A stretch of DNA of 64,000 bases from positions 1 to 64,000 of the forward strand of contig CAZJAH010000007.1 of the NCBI GenBank assembly GCA_964544155.1. Reading direction: 5' to 3'. Positions 25,148-33,944 of the stretch are shown here, piece after piece. The DNA is from CAZJAH01 sp964544155 (lineage in GTDB: Bacteria > Bacteroidota > Ignavibacteria > Kapaibacteriales > UBA2268). A program made the translations under genes and the position numbers. Each line of letters begins with the position of its first letter. Positions within the stretch are counted from its first letter, which is position 1. Under the pieces are notes generated by a model. It worked only from the letters and a program-made list of their open reading frames with translations. It was not told where the DNA came from and did not search any database.

Positions 25148-26765
25148 TCAAAACCTGGACAAACTTTTTGAAAAAGCAAGAAGGCAGGACCCCCTGATTT
25201 CGAGAGACGACGCGCGCGAATTTATCGAAGCCGGTGGGTACCATGTCCCGAAGTCAAATAATTTTTCATTATTCCGAGGAGCAAATAAAATGATGTGGAT
25301 ATCGAGCGCCGCGGCCATTGTTGCGGCAGTAGGATACTTAGCGTTTAACCCCTTCCGGGGGAGTCAGCATGAAGCGAGCTATGACAGCAGTCAGGCAGTT
25401 AATTCGCCAAAGTACAAAGAAAGCAATCTTTATATGGAAGTGCCACCTTCAAAATCAGAGAAAAAAACAAATATCGAAAACTTTTCTTTTAATGCGAAGA
25501 CAGTTGATAAGAACGAATACTCCGTTTATACGCCGCCTAATAATATTAAGGGCATAAAATCCATTAAACTTACTCCGGGCCAGCTTAGAGAGCTCGGGAT
25601 AGAAGTAAAAGAAAGCGAAGGTAAACTTAGGATTCATGACAGGATAAACAAAGCAATTCTAGAAACTGATTTTTTGGCAGACAATGAAACCCTTTATTTG
25701 AAAGAAATTAATAATTCTGATGCCGAACTTGTCAGCAATTCTCTCAGAGTCGTTACCGATAATATTGGAACAAAAAGGCTGATCAAGTTTGATTCAGATG
25801 AGGTCAAAAACTACTATACCAAATCTGACAGCCGTGTAGAACTGAGAAATTACTATAAGGACGGCGGTGCTGATCAGCAATCACGTAAGATGAGTTCGAC
25901 ACAGCTAAAAGTTATGATACTGGATTCAATAAGAGGTTCCATAGAAGAAATAACTAATAAGATAAAGGATTCTACTTTAAAATGGAACATCAACAATGAA
26001 ATTGACAGAATTAAGTTAAAAATACCCGATAGCAGCATTAAAAAGCAACTATCTGTCTCTATAAAAAGGGAAAAGCCCGATAGTTTGATCGGCTTTTCCG
26101 ATCAAGGTAAGGTTGCTGTTGAAAAAGTTCTGGAACTGATTGAAAAAATAGTAACTGATTCTTTGGGCAATAAGCCGGAAATTCCTGAGCTTGAAAATCT
26201 GAAGATCGATCAGTTATCTGAAGAATTGGATAAATACAGCAGGCTGCATGAAAAACTGGATGAATATGTAAAGATCAACAAATTCGTTCCTGTAGAAGTG
26301 CCGGTTTACAGCAAAAAGCATAAGGATTTCTCATTTATATTATGGTTCGAACCGGATGAAGAGTTTCTTACAAAGCTGCCTGATGAGATTCGCAGAAAGC
26401 TGGAACCCGAGCTCGAAGCCCTTAAGAACGCCGAGTCTGTTTGCGAAGCAGCACCCATAGTAGGAGAAGATACTTACCTGGATATTTGGCGCTCATGCGG
26501 CGAAAACGTGAATGAACTGGCGATTTATCCTAATCCGGCTACAGAAGTGGTTTCGATAGAGTTCATGCTGAAAAACAATAGCTTTGTAGAGGTTGTCCTG
26601 CATGATGTAAACGGCAGCGAAATAAAACCACTGGATAAATTTACAGCTCCGGAAGGATTTGTCAGCAGAAAACTGGATCTGGGTAAATTACCCTCGGGCA
26701 TGTATCTGATCTCTGTCCGGGCCGGCAGTGCCGCACCGGCTGTACAACGGATTATTATCAAATGA
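25134..26765 (+). CDS. membrane protein with anti-sigma-like layout and T9SS-type tail
   Basis: Protein of 543 residues in the position of an anti-sigma factor. A short charged N-terminus (1-45) precedes one transmembrane helix (about 52-70, MMWISSAAAIVAAVGYLAF) and a large extracytoplasmic part. The middle carries LTPGQLRELGIEVKESEGKLRI and long Lys/Asp/Ser-rich helical sequence. The end is unmistakably a type A sorting domain: LAIYPNPATEVVSIEF, then LPSGMYLISV and a basic terminus QRIIIK. Type IX cargo normally has a cleavable signal peptide, not an N-terminal cytoplasmic segment, so the tail's role here is unclear. No classical zinc anti-sigma Cys motif is seen. Confidence 0.75.
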   Translation: MKKDNQNLDKLFEKARRQDPLISRDDAREFIEAGGYHVPKSNNFSLFRGANKMMWISSAAAIVAAVGYLAFNPFRGSQHEASYDSSQAVNSPKYKESNLYMEVPPSKSEKKTNIENFSFNAKTVDKNEYSVYTPPNNIKGIKSIKLTPGQLRELGIEVKESEGKLRIHDRINKAILETDFLADNETLYLKEINNSDAELVSNSLRVVTDNIGTKRLIKFDSDEVKNYYTKSDSRVELRNYYKDGGADQQSRKMSSTQLKVMILDSIRGSIEEITNKIKDSTLKWNINNEIDRIKLKIPDSSIKKQLSVSIKREKPDSLIGFSDQGKVAVEKVLELIEKIVTDSLGNKPEIPELENLKIDQLSEELDKYSRLHEKLDEYVKINKFVPVEVPVYSKKHKDFSFILWFEPDEEFLTKLPDEIRRKLEPELEALKNAESVCEAAPIVGEDTYLDIWRSCGENVNELAIYPNPATEVVSIEFMLKNNSFVEVVLHDVNGSEIKPLDKFTAPEGFVSRKLDLGKLPSGMYLISVRAGSAAPAVQRIIIK

Positions 26766-26811
26766 GAAACTCTGCCCAAATATATAATACTCCCCTGGTT
26801 TTTTCGAATTT

Positions 26812-26839
26812 TGCCGCGTTTTTTAGCGCGGCATTTTTA
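26812..26839 (+). terminator. terminator after the ECF sigma module
   Basis: A 7-bp GC-rich stem TGCCGCG / CGCGGCA (26812-26833) followed by TTTTTAATT, 46 nt after the stop of the sorting-tail protein and facing the convergent protease gene. Confidence 0.75.
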
Positions 26840-26857
26840 ATTATAATAATCAAAAGA

Positions 26858-27946
26858 TCACATAAAAGGTTCGATAAAATAAATCCCGTTAAATGAAAAG
26901 CTCATAAAAAGAATCGCGATTGCTATCCAGCCCAGTATCTTCCGTCCAGTTCCAAGCTCATCGCCTTCGGGCACATAAGGATGCTGAAGTTTAATGAATA
27001 CCTTAGCAATAAACGCCCAGAAGAGCCATCCGAACCATCCGCGGTAAACGCCAGGATATTTATCGGCTATCCAATCGAGCGGAGGATAGAGGATGCTCCG
27101 TATCGAGCTCAAAAGAGTGTTGTCATAATTCGGAATAAAAAATTCATGAAGCAGACCCATAACAGATCCAAGCCCGATAAGCAGCAGAAACCACCAAACC
27201 GCGCGGGATATAACTGTGTGCCATCTGCCGAACATCGCGTACATGATATGGCCGCCGTCAAGCTGGCCCATAGGCAGAAGATTCAGCGCGGTAACAAACA
27301 GCCCGAACCATCCCACATTCAGGAATGGATAGTGGTATACCTCATTCATCGGGGGGATAAAGCCCTCAGGATTTTTGAAGATTGCCGCCATTATCCAATA
27401 GAATAAAGTATCGCCGAAATAGAGGCCTTTTTCGGGGATTTCGCCTCCGAATTGTGTAATGTATTCAGGATGAAGTTGCAATATGTATTCCTTTCCCGGA
27501 AGGGTAGAAAAGCCGTAAATCAGGAAAACCACACATACGGCAAATCCCGCTAAAGGCCCTGCTATGCCTATATCGAATAATGCTTTACGGTCAGGTATAG
27601 GGCTTTTGGTTTTGATTACGGCTCCGAAAGTGCCGAAATTAATGAATATCGGCAGCGGGAAAGGTATATAATAGGGCAGGGTAGCATCGACTCCGTGGAA
27701 CTTCGAGGCGAAATAATGCCCGAACTCATGTGCACTCAGGAATGTGAGTATCAGTATGGCATAAGTAAGTCCGTGATGCCAGTTGGATACTTCAAAAGGA
27801 TCTTTAAAAGCCCATTGGGTACCTGCTATAACGCAGGTAACGAAAGTTATCGCGAATAGCAGAATATGTATGAACGGGCCTTTGCTCTTTTTTTTCTGCC
27901 GTCGGGCAAAAGGAAAAAGAGGATTTGACATCCTGGAATCAGACAT
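26858..27946 (-). CDS. site-2-type membrane metalloprotease (M50)
   Basis: Intramembrane zinc protease of 362 residues. The catalytic HEFGH motif lies in LTFLSAHEFGHYFASKFHGVDATLPYYIPFP (about residue 70), and the third zinc ligand is in LNLLPMGQLDGGHIMYAMFG (about 227-247), as in the S2P/RseP family of the plant EGY or Bacillus-SpoIVFB-like layout without PDZ domain. At least six hydrophobic segments. S2P enzymes release membrane-bound anti-sigma factors; the neighbouring ECF/anti-sigma-like pair on the other strand is a possible target, by proximity only. Confidence 0.88.
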   Translation of the reverse strand: MSDSRMSNPLFPFARRQKKKSKGPFIHILLFAITFVTCVIAGTQWAFKDPFEVSNWHHGLTYAILILTFLSAHEFGHYFASKFHGVDATLPYYIPFPLPIFINFGTFGAVIKTKSPIPDRKALFDIGIAGPLAGFAVCVVFLIYGFSTLPGKEYILQLHPEYITQFGGEIPEKGLYFGDTLFYWIMAAIFKNPEGFIPPMNEVYHYPFLNVGWFGLFVTALNLLPMGQLDGGHIMYAMFGRWHTVISRAVWWFLLLIGLGSVMGLLHEFFIPNYDNTLLSSIRSILYPPLDWIADKYPGVYRGWFGWLFWAFIAKVFIKLQHPYVPEGDELGTGRKILGWIAIAILFMSFSFNGIYFIEPFM

Positions 27947-28032
27947 TTATTCTATAACCAAAAATTTTCAAAATTTACACACAAATTAAGCAGGCAATTT
28001 ATGAATTAATTACCTACTTACCCGAATAAATA

Positions 28033-28494
28033 TCAAATTGATTGAAGGGAAGAGTTTAGCACAAGGCCGACAATGAAGCCGTAAACAATGTGCGCCACAA
28101 AAGTTGCCATTGGTACCATATAACCGGTCTTTCTGTGCCGCCTTAAGGGATGATGCTCAGATACCACTACCACAAGCAAAAATGTGATAACCGCGCCATG
28201 GAATACACCCAGAATCATACTTAGCCCGATATAGCCGATTTCAGTGCCGAATGTGGCAGCTATATAGGTGTAAACTATTCCGAATATTATTCCTGAAATT
28301 ATATGTACAAAAATACCCGTTATACGCGAATTATCCGCCTGCTTCACAAATATCTGCCCCAATACTTTGAATATATCCGAATCAGGCAGGTTGGGCTTAG
28401 TTAAAAGAAACATAATAAGTCCCATTGCAAGCATACCTATAAAGCCCGCAGATATACCGGTTATGATTATGTCCCAAAAACTTATTTCAAACAT
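28033..28494 (-). CDS. four-helix membrane protein of unknown function (153 aa)
   Basis: Unrecognised integral membrane protein with four hydrophobic segments (roughly 7-32, 60-82, 88-112, 125-148). Motif-like pieces are GFIGMLAMGLIMF at the N-terminus and FHGAVITFLLVV near 100. It is preceded by a GAGGAG element, and its start is just 6 nt after the end of the MgtC-like gene; with the MscS gene it forms a three-gene minus-strand operon of envelope proteins. Confidence 0.75.
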   Translation of the reverse strand: MFEISFWDIIITGISAGFIGMLAMGLIMFLLTKPNLPDSDIFKVLGQIFVKQADNSRITGIFVHIISGIIFGIVYTYIAATFGTEIGYIGLSMILGVFHGAVITFLLVVVVSEHHPLRRHRKTGYMVPMATFVAHIVYGFIVGLVLNSSLQSI

Positions 28495-28500
28495 TTATTT

Positions 28501-28989
28501 TTACTCCTCATCATTAGATTTACCGGATAATTTATCACTAAAACTTTTTAAAAATATCAAAACCAATATTGATAAAATTGTTGCTCCAATAGCAAGAACA
28601 TACTGCCTTGATCCTACTGCTATTCCAACCACAGCAGAAAATAGCAGAGAAGAGGCCGTGGTCAGTCCTTCTACGTCATTCATTTTTCTTCGTATAATAA
28701 TTGTTCCCGCACCGATAAAGCTGACGCCTGTTATAACGGCATTTATAAGCCTGAAAGGGTCAGAACGGATTACACCGCCAAAATTTTCAAAAGCAAAGGT
28801 TTCAAGCAACAGATCTCCAATGCCCGTTATCAAAGCCGAGGCTCCGCCGACAAGCGCCTGAGTTCTAAGGCCTGCCGGCTTTTGTGCCATTTCCCTGTTT
28901 ATTCCAACAAGAGAACTGAGTATCATTGCTATTAAAACTTGCAGCAATACATTGAACTGATCAGTATTTTGCGATAACCAGTCAGACAT
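28501..28989 (-). CDS. MgtC/SapB family membrane protein
   Basis: The 162-residue protein matches the MgtC/SapB N-terminal membrane domain: IAMILSSLVGINREMAQKPAGLRTQALVGGASALIT, followed by VITGVSFIGAGTIIIRRKMNDVEGLTTASSLLFSAVVGIAVG. Five hydrophobic segments. It lacks the C-terminal ACT-like extension of virulence MgtC, as in many environmental homologues whose function is unclear. It is the second gene of the operon, starting 2 nt after the MscS-like gene. Confidence 0.92.
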   Translation of the reverse strand: MSDWLSQNTDQFNVLLQVLIAMILSSLVGINREMAQKPAGLRTQALVGGASALITGIGDLLLETFAFENFGGVIRSDPFRLINAVITGVSFIGAGTIIIRRKMNDVEGLTTASSLLFSAVVGIAVGSRQYVLAIGATILSILVLIFLKSFSDKLSGKSNDEE

Positions 28990-28991
28990 TT

Positions 28992-29888
28992 TTAGCCGCC
29001 GTTTCTTTTACTAATCATAGAATCCAGCTTTTCACCCCCTTTTATCCCGAAGTCAAGTGTACGTATCGGGAAAGGAATGGCGATATCGTTTTCATCATAA
29101 GCTTTCTTGATCATTTTGATTGCCTGATGCCTGGCTGCAACGAAATCATTTTTATCGTGAGTATATGATACCCAGAACCTCACGGTGAAATTGATTGAGC
29201 TGTCGCCAAAGCTGTCATAAAAAAGCGCCACGCCTTTTTCATGAATAATATTATCTAATTTTTCTACGGTTTCTTTGGTGATCTTTTCAACCTTGTCGAG
29301 GTCATCCCCGTATGAAACACCCAGCGCTAAATCGATCCTGCTTTCGCCTGTAGCGCTGTAATTTGTCAGCGGCTCCGAATAAACCATCCTGTTCGGGATT
29401 AGTATTCGCTGGCCCTGGAATGTCTGCAGGATTGTATTTCGCAGGTTTATCTCATATACAACTCCGGTATGGCCGCCGCTTTCGATGATATCCCCCACTA
29501 TAAAAGGCTGCTTTGTGGTTATGAGGATACCGGACACAAAATTTTGCGCTATATCCTGGAACGCGAAACCAAGTGCCAGGCCGATAATGCCAAGGCCTGC
29601 GAGAAGCGACGTTACAGTTTTGTCGAGATTAAGAATGCCGAGAGCAATTATAAATCCGGCTATAAGAACTGCCATGAAGATCAGAGTACCGAGCAGGCCT
29701 TTTACCGCCACAGGAATATTATATTTGCTGAATACTTTAAGGAAAGCTTTTTTAATGGCCTTTCCTATTATCAGGAAAAGCAGAATAACTAAAACGGCCA
29801 CAACAAAATTCGGTAGTGATGCTATTGCTAAAGCTAACCACGTTTCAATTTTTTCTAAAATAAGACTGAATGAATTGTTTAAATCCAC
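28992..29888 (-). CDS. small-conductance mechanosensitive channel, MscS family
   Basis: Channel that opens on membrane tension after osmotic downshock. The 298-residue protein has N-terminal transmembrane helices (about 15-40, 60-85, 88-110), the pore helix with GLALGFAFQDIAQNFVSGILI (about 100-125) and the beta domain (PFIVGDIIESGGHTGVVYEINLRNTILQTFQGQRILIPN). The start is GTG at 29888, supported by an AAAGGAG element 6 nt upstream. First gene of the three-gene operon. Confidence 0.93.
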   Translation of the reverse strand: MDLNNSFSLILEKIETWLALAIASLPNFVVAVLVILLFLIIGKAIKKAFLKVFSKYNIPVAVKGLLGTLIFMAVLIAGFIIALGILNLDKTVTSLLAGLGIIGLALGFAFQDIAQNFVSGILITTKQPFIVGDIIESGGHTGVVYEINLRNTILQTFQGQRILIPNRMVYSEPLTNYSATGESRIDLALGVSYGDDLDKVEKITKETVEKLDNIIHEKGVALFYDSFGDSSINFTVRFWVSYTHDKNDFVAARHQAIKMIKKAYDENDIAIPFPIRTLDFGIKGGEKLDSMISKRNGG

Positions 29889-30053
29889 AAATGCTCCTTT
29901 TTATCGGATATGCGAAAAAATATTAAAATAAGTTAATATTTAGATGTTATAAGTTGGGAAATATTGTATTAAGGCGCGTATGGCATTAATCAATTTGAGG
30001 AAATATTATTAAAGAAGAATTTCAGTTTACGGCCAGAGTATATTAATCAGAAA

Positions 30054-30078
30054 TAAAAAACCCGCCTGTGTGGGCGGG
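30054..30078 (-). terminator. terminator after rpmI
   Basis: On the minus strand a 6-bp stem CCCGCC / GGCGGG (30061-30078 region) is followed by TTTTTT (complement of the A run at 30054-30060). It lies about 20 nt after the rpmI stop and closes the infC-rpmI unit. Confidence 0.85.
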
Positions 30079-30096
30079 TAAATTTTCAATCTTGCC

Positions 30097-30294
30097 TTAA
30101 ATGCCTGCCAGAAGCTGGTTGATCTTTTTCTCGTCAACTTTATTGATAATAGTTGACTGTCTCAGGTTCCTTTTTCTTTTACGAGTCATTTTCGTAAGAA
30201 TATGGCTTTTATAGGCTTTTTCTCTTTTGATCTTGCCGCTTCCGGTTCTTTTGAACCTTTTTTTGGCGGAAGCATTTGTTTTCATTTTAGGCAT
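30097..30294 (-). CDS. rpmI: 50S ribosomal protein L35
   Basis: Large-subunit ribosomal protein of 65 residues, starting PKMKTNASAKKRFKRTGSGKIKREKAYKSHILTKMTRKRKRNLRQ, the diagnostic L35 pattern. It follows infC by about 100 nt. The usual next gene, rplT (L20), is missing: a terminator and then the MscS-like operon follow instead. Confidence 0.97.
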   Translation of the reverse strand: MPKMKTNASAKKRFKRTGSGKIKREKAYKSHILTKMTRKRKRNLRQSTIINKVDEKKINQLLAGI

Positions 30295-30395
30295 ATCAAT
30301 TATCCCATTATAAATTTATGACAAATAATAAAAATCATTGCCGGAATCTTTTCAGGAACCTGCAAGTTACTTAAAAACAACAACTAAATCAAATA

Positions 30396-30980
30396 TTAAT
30401 TTTTCTTCTTTTTGGTATTATCCGGAGCCATAACTACAGTCAGGTTTCGGCCTTCCATTTTGATTGGCGAATCAACCTTAGCAATGTCATTCAGCTCTTC
30501 GACAAATTTATCTATAAGCTCGCGTCCAATATCGCGGTGAACAATTTCTCTTCCTCTGAACATAACAGATGCCTTGACTTTGTTGCCGTCTTCGAGGAAC
30601 TGGCGCGCGTGCTTTGTTTTAAAGTTAAAGTCATGTTCCTGGGTTCTTGATTTGAACCGGATTTCTTTCATTTGCTGCTGCTGCTGGTTCTTACGCTGTA
30701 ATTTTTCACGTTTCTGTTGCTCGTATGCGTACTTACCGTAGTCTATGATTTTGCAGACGGGAGGTTTAGCCTGCGGAGCAATTTCAATAAGATCCAGCTC
30801 GCGGTCTTCAGCCATTTGAAGAGCTTTTTTTGTAGCAAGAATTCCAAGCATAGTGCCGTCTTCATCGACTACACGTACTTCAGGAACGCGGATTTCTTCA
30901 TTGATCCTGATGCGGCGGTTCGGCGCTCTGGGGGCGCCTTTCGAACCGGGCGCAAAATGTGCAAAGTAAATAGATTTCAA
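30396..30980 (-). CDS. infC: translation initiation factor IF-3
   Basis: IF-3 keeps 30S subunits free and checks start-codon choice. The 194-residue protein has the N-domain NRRIRINEEIRVPEVRVVDEDGTMLGILATKKAL and C-domain KEIRFKSRTQEHDFNFKTKHARQFLEDGNKVKASVMFRGREIVHRDIG. The start is a TTG at 30980 with AAGGA 6 nt upstream; it gives an unusual N-terminal tail (KSIYFAHFAPGSKGAPRAP) before the domain. A rare start codon in infC fits the known autoregulation of IF-3 through start-codon discrimination (classically AUU). Confidence 0.96.
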   Translation of the reverse strand: MKSIYFAHFAPGSKGAPRAPNRRIRINEEIRVPEVRVVDEDGTMLGILATKKALQMAEDRELDLIEIAPQAKPPVCKIIDYGKYAYEQQKREKLQRKNQQQQQMKEIRFKSRTQEHDFNFKTKHARQFLEDGNKVKASVMFRGREIVHRDIGRELIDKFVEELNDIAKVDSPIKMEGRNLTVVMAPDNTKKKKN

Positions 30981-31070
30981 TTAATTCCTTTTTGTTAGTT
31001 TATAATCCAAAGATTTATTGCTTTATCAGGTAATTTTTATAAACGATGATCAATTAAATTTAGTACACTA

Positions 31071-31101
31071 TTTATACAAGTTATCATTTTTATACAAGTT
31101 A
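31071..31101. repeat. 13-bp direct repeat in the infC-lysS divergent gap
   Basis: TTTATACAAGTTA occurs at 31071-31083 and 31089-31101, one and two thirds of a helix turn apart, in the 230-nt AT-rich gap between divergent infC and lysS. It could be an operator or a chance AT-rich duplication. Confidence 0.5.
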
Positions 31102-31211
31102 CAATAATAAGAAATTTTTTTCGAGTTTTTTTAATTGTTTTAATAATTGTTAACTTGTTTTTTGTTTTTTTGAGAATAATCCGAATATTTTTAATTTAAT
31201 CTGAATAAATC

Positions 31212-32738
31212 ATGGCAAAGCGTACCAAAAGTGACCAGGAATTAAGAAGGCTCGAAGAGCTTGAATTAATCGAAGGATCTGGTATTAACCCCTATCCTTA
31301 TGAATTTGACAAAACCCATTCATCCAGACAGCTGCTCGATAATTTCGAGGATGATAATCCCGATAAATTATCAGATATTGGCATAGCCGGCAGGATAATG
31401 AGCATTCGCAAAATGGGTAAGGCCAGCTTTTGCCACTTGCAGGACCAGGAAGGCAGGATTCAGATCTACCTAAAGAAGGATGAGTTGCCCGATTTTTATG
31501 ACCAGTTCAAAAAAAATCTGGATATTGGCGATATTATAGGCATTCGGGGATATGTATTTCGCACAAAAATGGGGGAAATATCTGTGCACGCGAAAGATGT
31601 GCAGCTCCTGTGCAAATCGCTTAAGCCTTTGCCGACCCCGAAAGAGGAAGTCGATGAAGCAGGCAATAAGATAATCCATGATGCTTTCGCAGATAAAGAA
31701 CTGCGCTACAGAAAAAGATATATAGATCTTGCGGTTAATCCTGATATTAAGGAGATTTTTTTCAAAAGGTCGAAGATCATCCGCCTTATGCGCAATTATT
31801 TCGACGCCCGAGGATGGATGGAAGTGGAAACGCCCATTCTTCAGCCAATATACGGCGGCGCTGCTGCCAGGCCGTTTGTTACTCATCATAATACTCTGGA
31901 TATGGACCTGTACCTCAGGATTGCCGATGAGCTTTATCTGAAAAGGCTCCTCGTCGGAGGCTTCGAAGGTGTGTATGAGATAAGCAAAAATTTCCGCAAC
32001 GAAGGTATGGACAGGAACCACAACCCGGAATTTACTGCCATGGAGATATATGTGGCTTATAAGGATTACTACTGGATGATGGAAATGACCGAAGACCTTA
32101 TAAACCACATAGCCCTGGAAGTTAACGGCTCTGACGAACTGGAATACGCCGGACATAAGATCAGCCTGAAAAAGCCCTTTAAGCGCGAAAGAATGTATGA
32201 CCTTTATAAGCAGTATACTGGAATGGACTTAAAAGGCCTTAGCCGTGATGATCTCAAAAAAGCTGCTGACAATATGGGTGTTGAGCTGGAAGATAATGCC
32301 AGCCTGGTTAAGATTCTGGATGAAATTTTCAGCGAAAAAGTTGAGCCGAACCTGATACAACCTACTTTTGTGATCGACTATCCGCTGCCTATGTCGCCTC
32401 TTGCCAAAAAGCACAGGGATGACGATCAGCTTGTGGAAAGGTTTGAGCTGTACATGGCGGGTATGGAAATATCCAACGCTTTCAGTGAGCTCAATGATCC
32501 CCGGGATCAGCGCGAACGCTTCGAAGAACAGTCACGTACAAGGGCTGAAGGCGACGAAGAAGCTATGATACTTGATGAAGACTTTCTGAACGCGATCGAG
32601 ATAGGTATGCCGCCGGCGGCAGGCCTCGGTATAGGCATTGACAGGCTGGTGATGCTGCTTACGGGCGAAAAATCCATCAGAGATGTGCTTTTCTTCCCGC
32701 AAATGCGCCCGGAAAAAGAAATAAAAAATGAAGAATAA
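31212..32738 (+). CDS. lysS: lysyl-tRNA synthetase, class II
   Basis: Charges tRNA-Lys. The 508-residue protein has the OB-fold anticodon-binding domain (about 55-150, IAGRIMSIRKMGKASFCHLQDQEGRIQIYL) and the class II core: motif 1 FDARGWMEVETPILQP, motif 2 FRNEGMDRNHNPEFTAMEIY and motif 3 AGLGIGIDRLVMLLTGEKSIRDVLFFPQMRP. Standard length. Its stop codon lies in a short tandem duplication. Confidence 0.98.
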   Translation: MAKRTKSDQELRRLEELELIEGSGINPYPYEFDKTHSSRQLLDNFEDDNPDKLSDIGIAGRIMSIRKMGKASFCHLQDQEGRIQIYLKKDELPDFYDQFKKNLDIGDIIGIRGYVFRTKMGEISVHAKDVQLLCKSLKPLPTPKEEVDEAGNKIIHDAFADKELRYRKRYIDLAVNPDIKEIFFKRSKIIRLMRNYFDARGWMEVETPILQPIYGGAAARPFVTHHNTLDMDLYLRIADELYLKRLLVGGFEGVYEISKNFRNEGMDRNHNPEFTAMEIYVAYKDYYWMMEMTEDLINHIALEVNGSDELEYAGHKISLKKPFKRERMYDLYKQYTGMDLKGLSRDDLKKAADNMGVELEDNASLVKILDEIFSEKVEPNLIQPTFVIDYPLPMSPLAKKHRDDDQLVERFELYMAGMEISNAFSELNDPRDQRERFEEQSRTRAEGDEEAMILDEDFLNAIEIGMPPAAGLGIGIDRLVMLLTGEKSIRDVLFFPQMRPEKEIKNEE

Positions 32739-32763
32739 AACTTAAAAGGAAGAATAAAACTTA
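32730..32763 (+). repeat. 15-bp tandem duplication across the lysS stop codon
   Basis: GAAGAATAAAACTTA occurs at 32730-32744 and 32749-32763 (period 19). The first copy contains the lysS TAA (32736-32738). Confidence 0.8.
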
Positions 32764-32778
32764 TTATTACAGTCATAG

Positions 32779-32812
32779 AAAACTCCCTGAAGCCTTAACT
32801 TTCGGGAGTTTT
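32779..32812. terminator. bidirectional terminator between lysS and pyrD
   Basis: AAAACTCCC and GGGAGTTTT form a 9-bp stem extended inward by GAAG/CTTT pairs; A-run on the left and T-run on the right suit both converging genes. Confidence 0.8.
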
Positions 32813-32822
32813 GTTATTTAGA

Positions 32823-33944
32823 CTAAGACAAAATTACTTCATAAAGACGATGGCCGTGACGTGCGAAATTCTCGAAATAGCCGGTAAACCATTGGTTCAG
32901 TGAAATACCCGCCTTGCGGGATATTTGTAAATCTTCAGGGGAATCAATTCCGCCGGTGCGGATGACATGAAATTCCCTCCCGGCTGATATAGTACTCAGA
33001 TAATGGGCCGCAACCGCGGCAAGCTCTAAAGATATATCCTTTAGCGGAGCGCCTGAAATCCCGCCACCGAAATTATCAATAAAATATCTGTACGGCTTTA
33101 ATTCTTTGCTGTCAATATCATTTTTGTGAATTTCATATTTTACCGAGGTATTGCCCAGATTGATACCGTCAAATTCCAAATCGGTTAATAGATCGATCAA
33201 AGCCGGGATTTGCTCCGGATTTGTATCATTTGAGAATTTGACTGTCACAGGGTAATTGTTTTGTCTTTTTTTAAGGAATTTTTCTGAGATATACGAGAGC
33301 CTTTTGACAAGATTTTCATCCAGGCCGCTGCTGTTCTTTGCCGAACTCCCATGAGGTACATTGGGGCAGCTCTCATTAAGTTCGATAAAGCAGACGGCTG
33401 CTTTGTTGTACAGTTCAAGGCCTTCGATCACGCCTATCATTTTCGCGTCAAAATTATCTATCGGGTCTGCGCTTATGCTCGCTCCTATAGGGCAGAGCTT
33501 TTTATGCCCCACTTTGCTGAGCAGGCGCGCGGTTTCAGCATGGCCTGCGTTCGGAAGCCCCATCCAGTTCAGGGCAGCGCCCGAGCGGGGCAAAGGCATA
33601 AAGGGGTGCAGGATGTGCTTTTTAATATTGCCTTCTCTGGGCATGGCGGTAGTTGTTCCCGCCAGAAACGCGCCTGCGCCCTGTGCGTAAACAATTTCGT
33701 AGCCTTTGCCGGATTTGAACATCCCCGCGGCGTTAAACAGGCAGTTGCCGAAGTTAAGCTCCCATAGCTTTAGGTTAAATTCCTGAGGTGCTGTAAAATT
33801 TATTCCGGGTTTATCATTAATAAGCCTGTTCAGGAAGAACTTCCTGCCATAGGAGTAAACCGCGGCAGTTACAGACGGCGGCAATTTCGAAACCGCCGGC
33901 CTCAACCGGCTTTCTGTCCTGCTAAGTTTTTCTGTAAAAGTCAA
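32823..33944 (-). CDS. pyrD: dihydroorotate dehydrogenase-like protein
   Basis: FMN-binding TIM-barrel oxidoreductase of pyrimidine synthesis. Family features in the 373 residues: NLKLWELNFGNCLFNAAGMFKSG, FLAGTTTAMPREGN, NWMGLPNAGH, the catalytic region CFIELNESCPNVPHGSS (class 1-like LNxSCPN), FDGINLGNTS and the phosphate-binding VIRTGGIDSPEDL. Spacing between motifs differs from both standard classes, so the electron acceptor cannot be told. The start is TTG at 33944, directly after the rpoN stop, implying translational coupling with rpoN. Confidence 0.82.
   Translation of the reverse strand: MTFTEKLSRTESRLRPAVSKLPPSVTAAVYSYGRKFFLNRLINDKPGINFTAPQEFNLKLWELNFGNCLFNAAGMFKSGKGYEIVYAQGAGAFLAGTTTAMPREGNIKKHILHPFMPLPRSGAALNWMGLPNAGHAETARLLSKVGHKKLCPIGASISADPIDNFDAKMIGVIEGLELYNKAAVCFIELNESCPNVPHGSSAKNSSGLDENLVKRLSYISEKFLKKRQNNYPVTVKFSNDTNPEQIPALIDLLTDLEFDGINLGNTSVKYEIHKNDIDSKELKPYRYFIDNFGGGISGAPLKDISLELAAVAAHYLSTISAGREFHVIRTGGIDSPEDLQISRKAGISLNQWFTGYFENFARHGHRLYEVILS

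Noticed and set aside
31470..32156. 228-codon antisense frame inside lysS
   Set aside because: Shadow of the conserved synthetase frame; His/Phe-rich with no recognisable fold.
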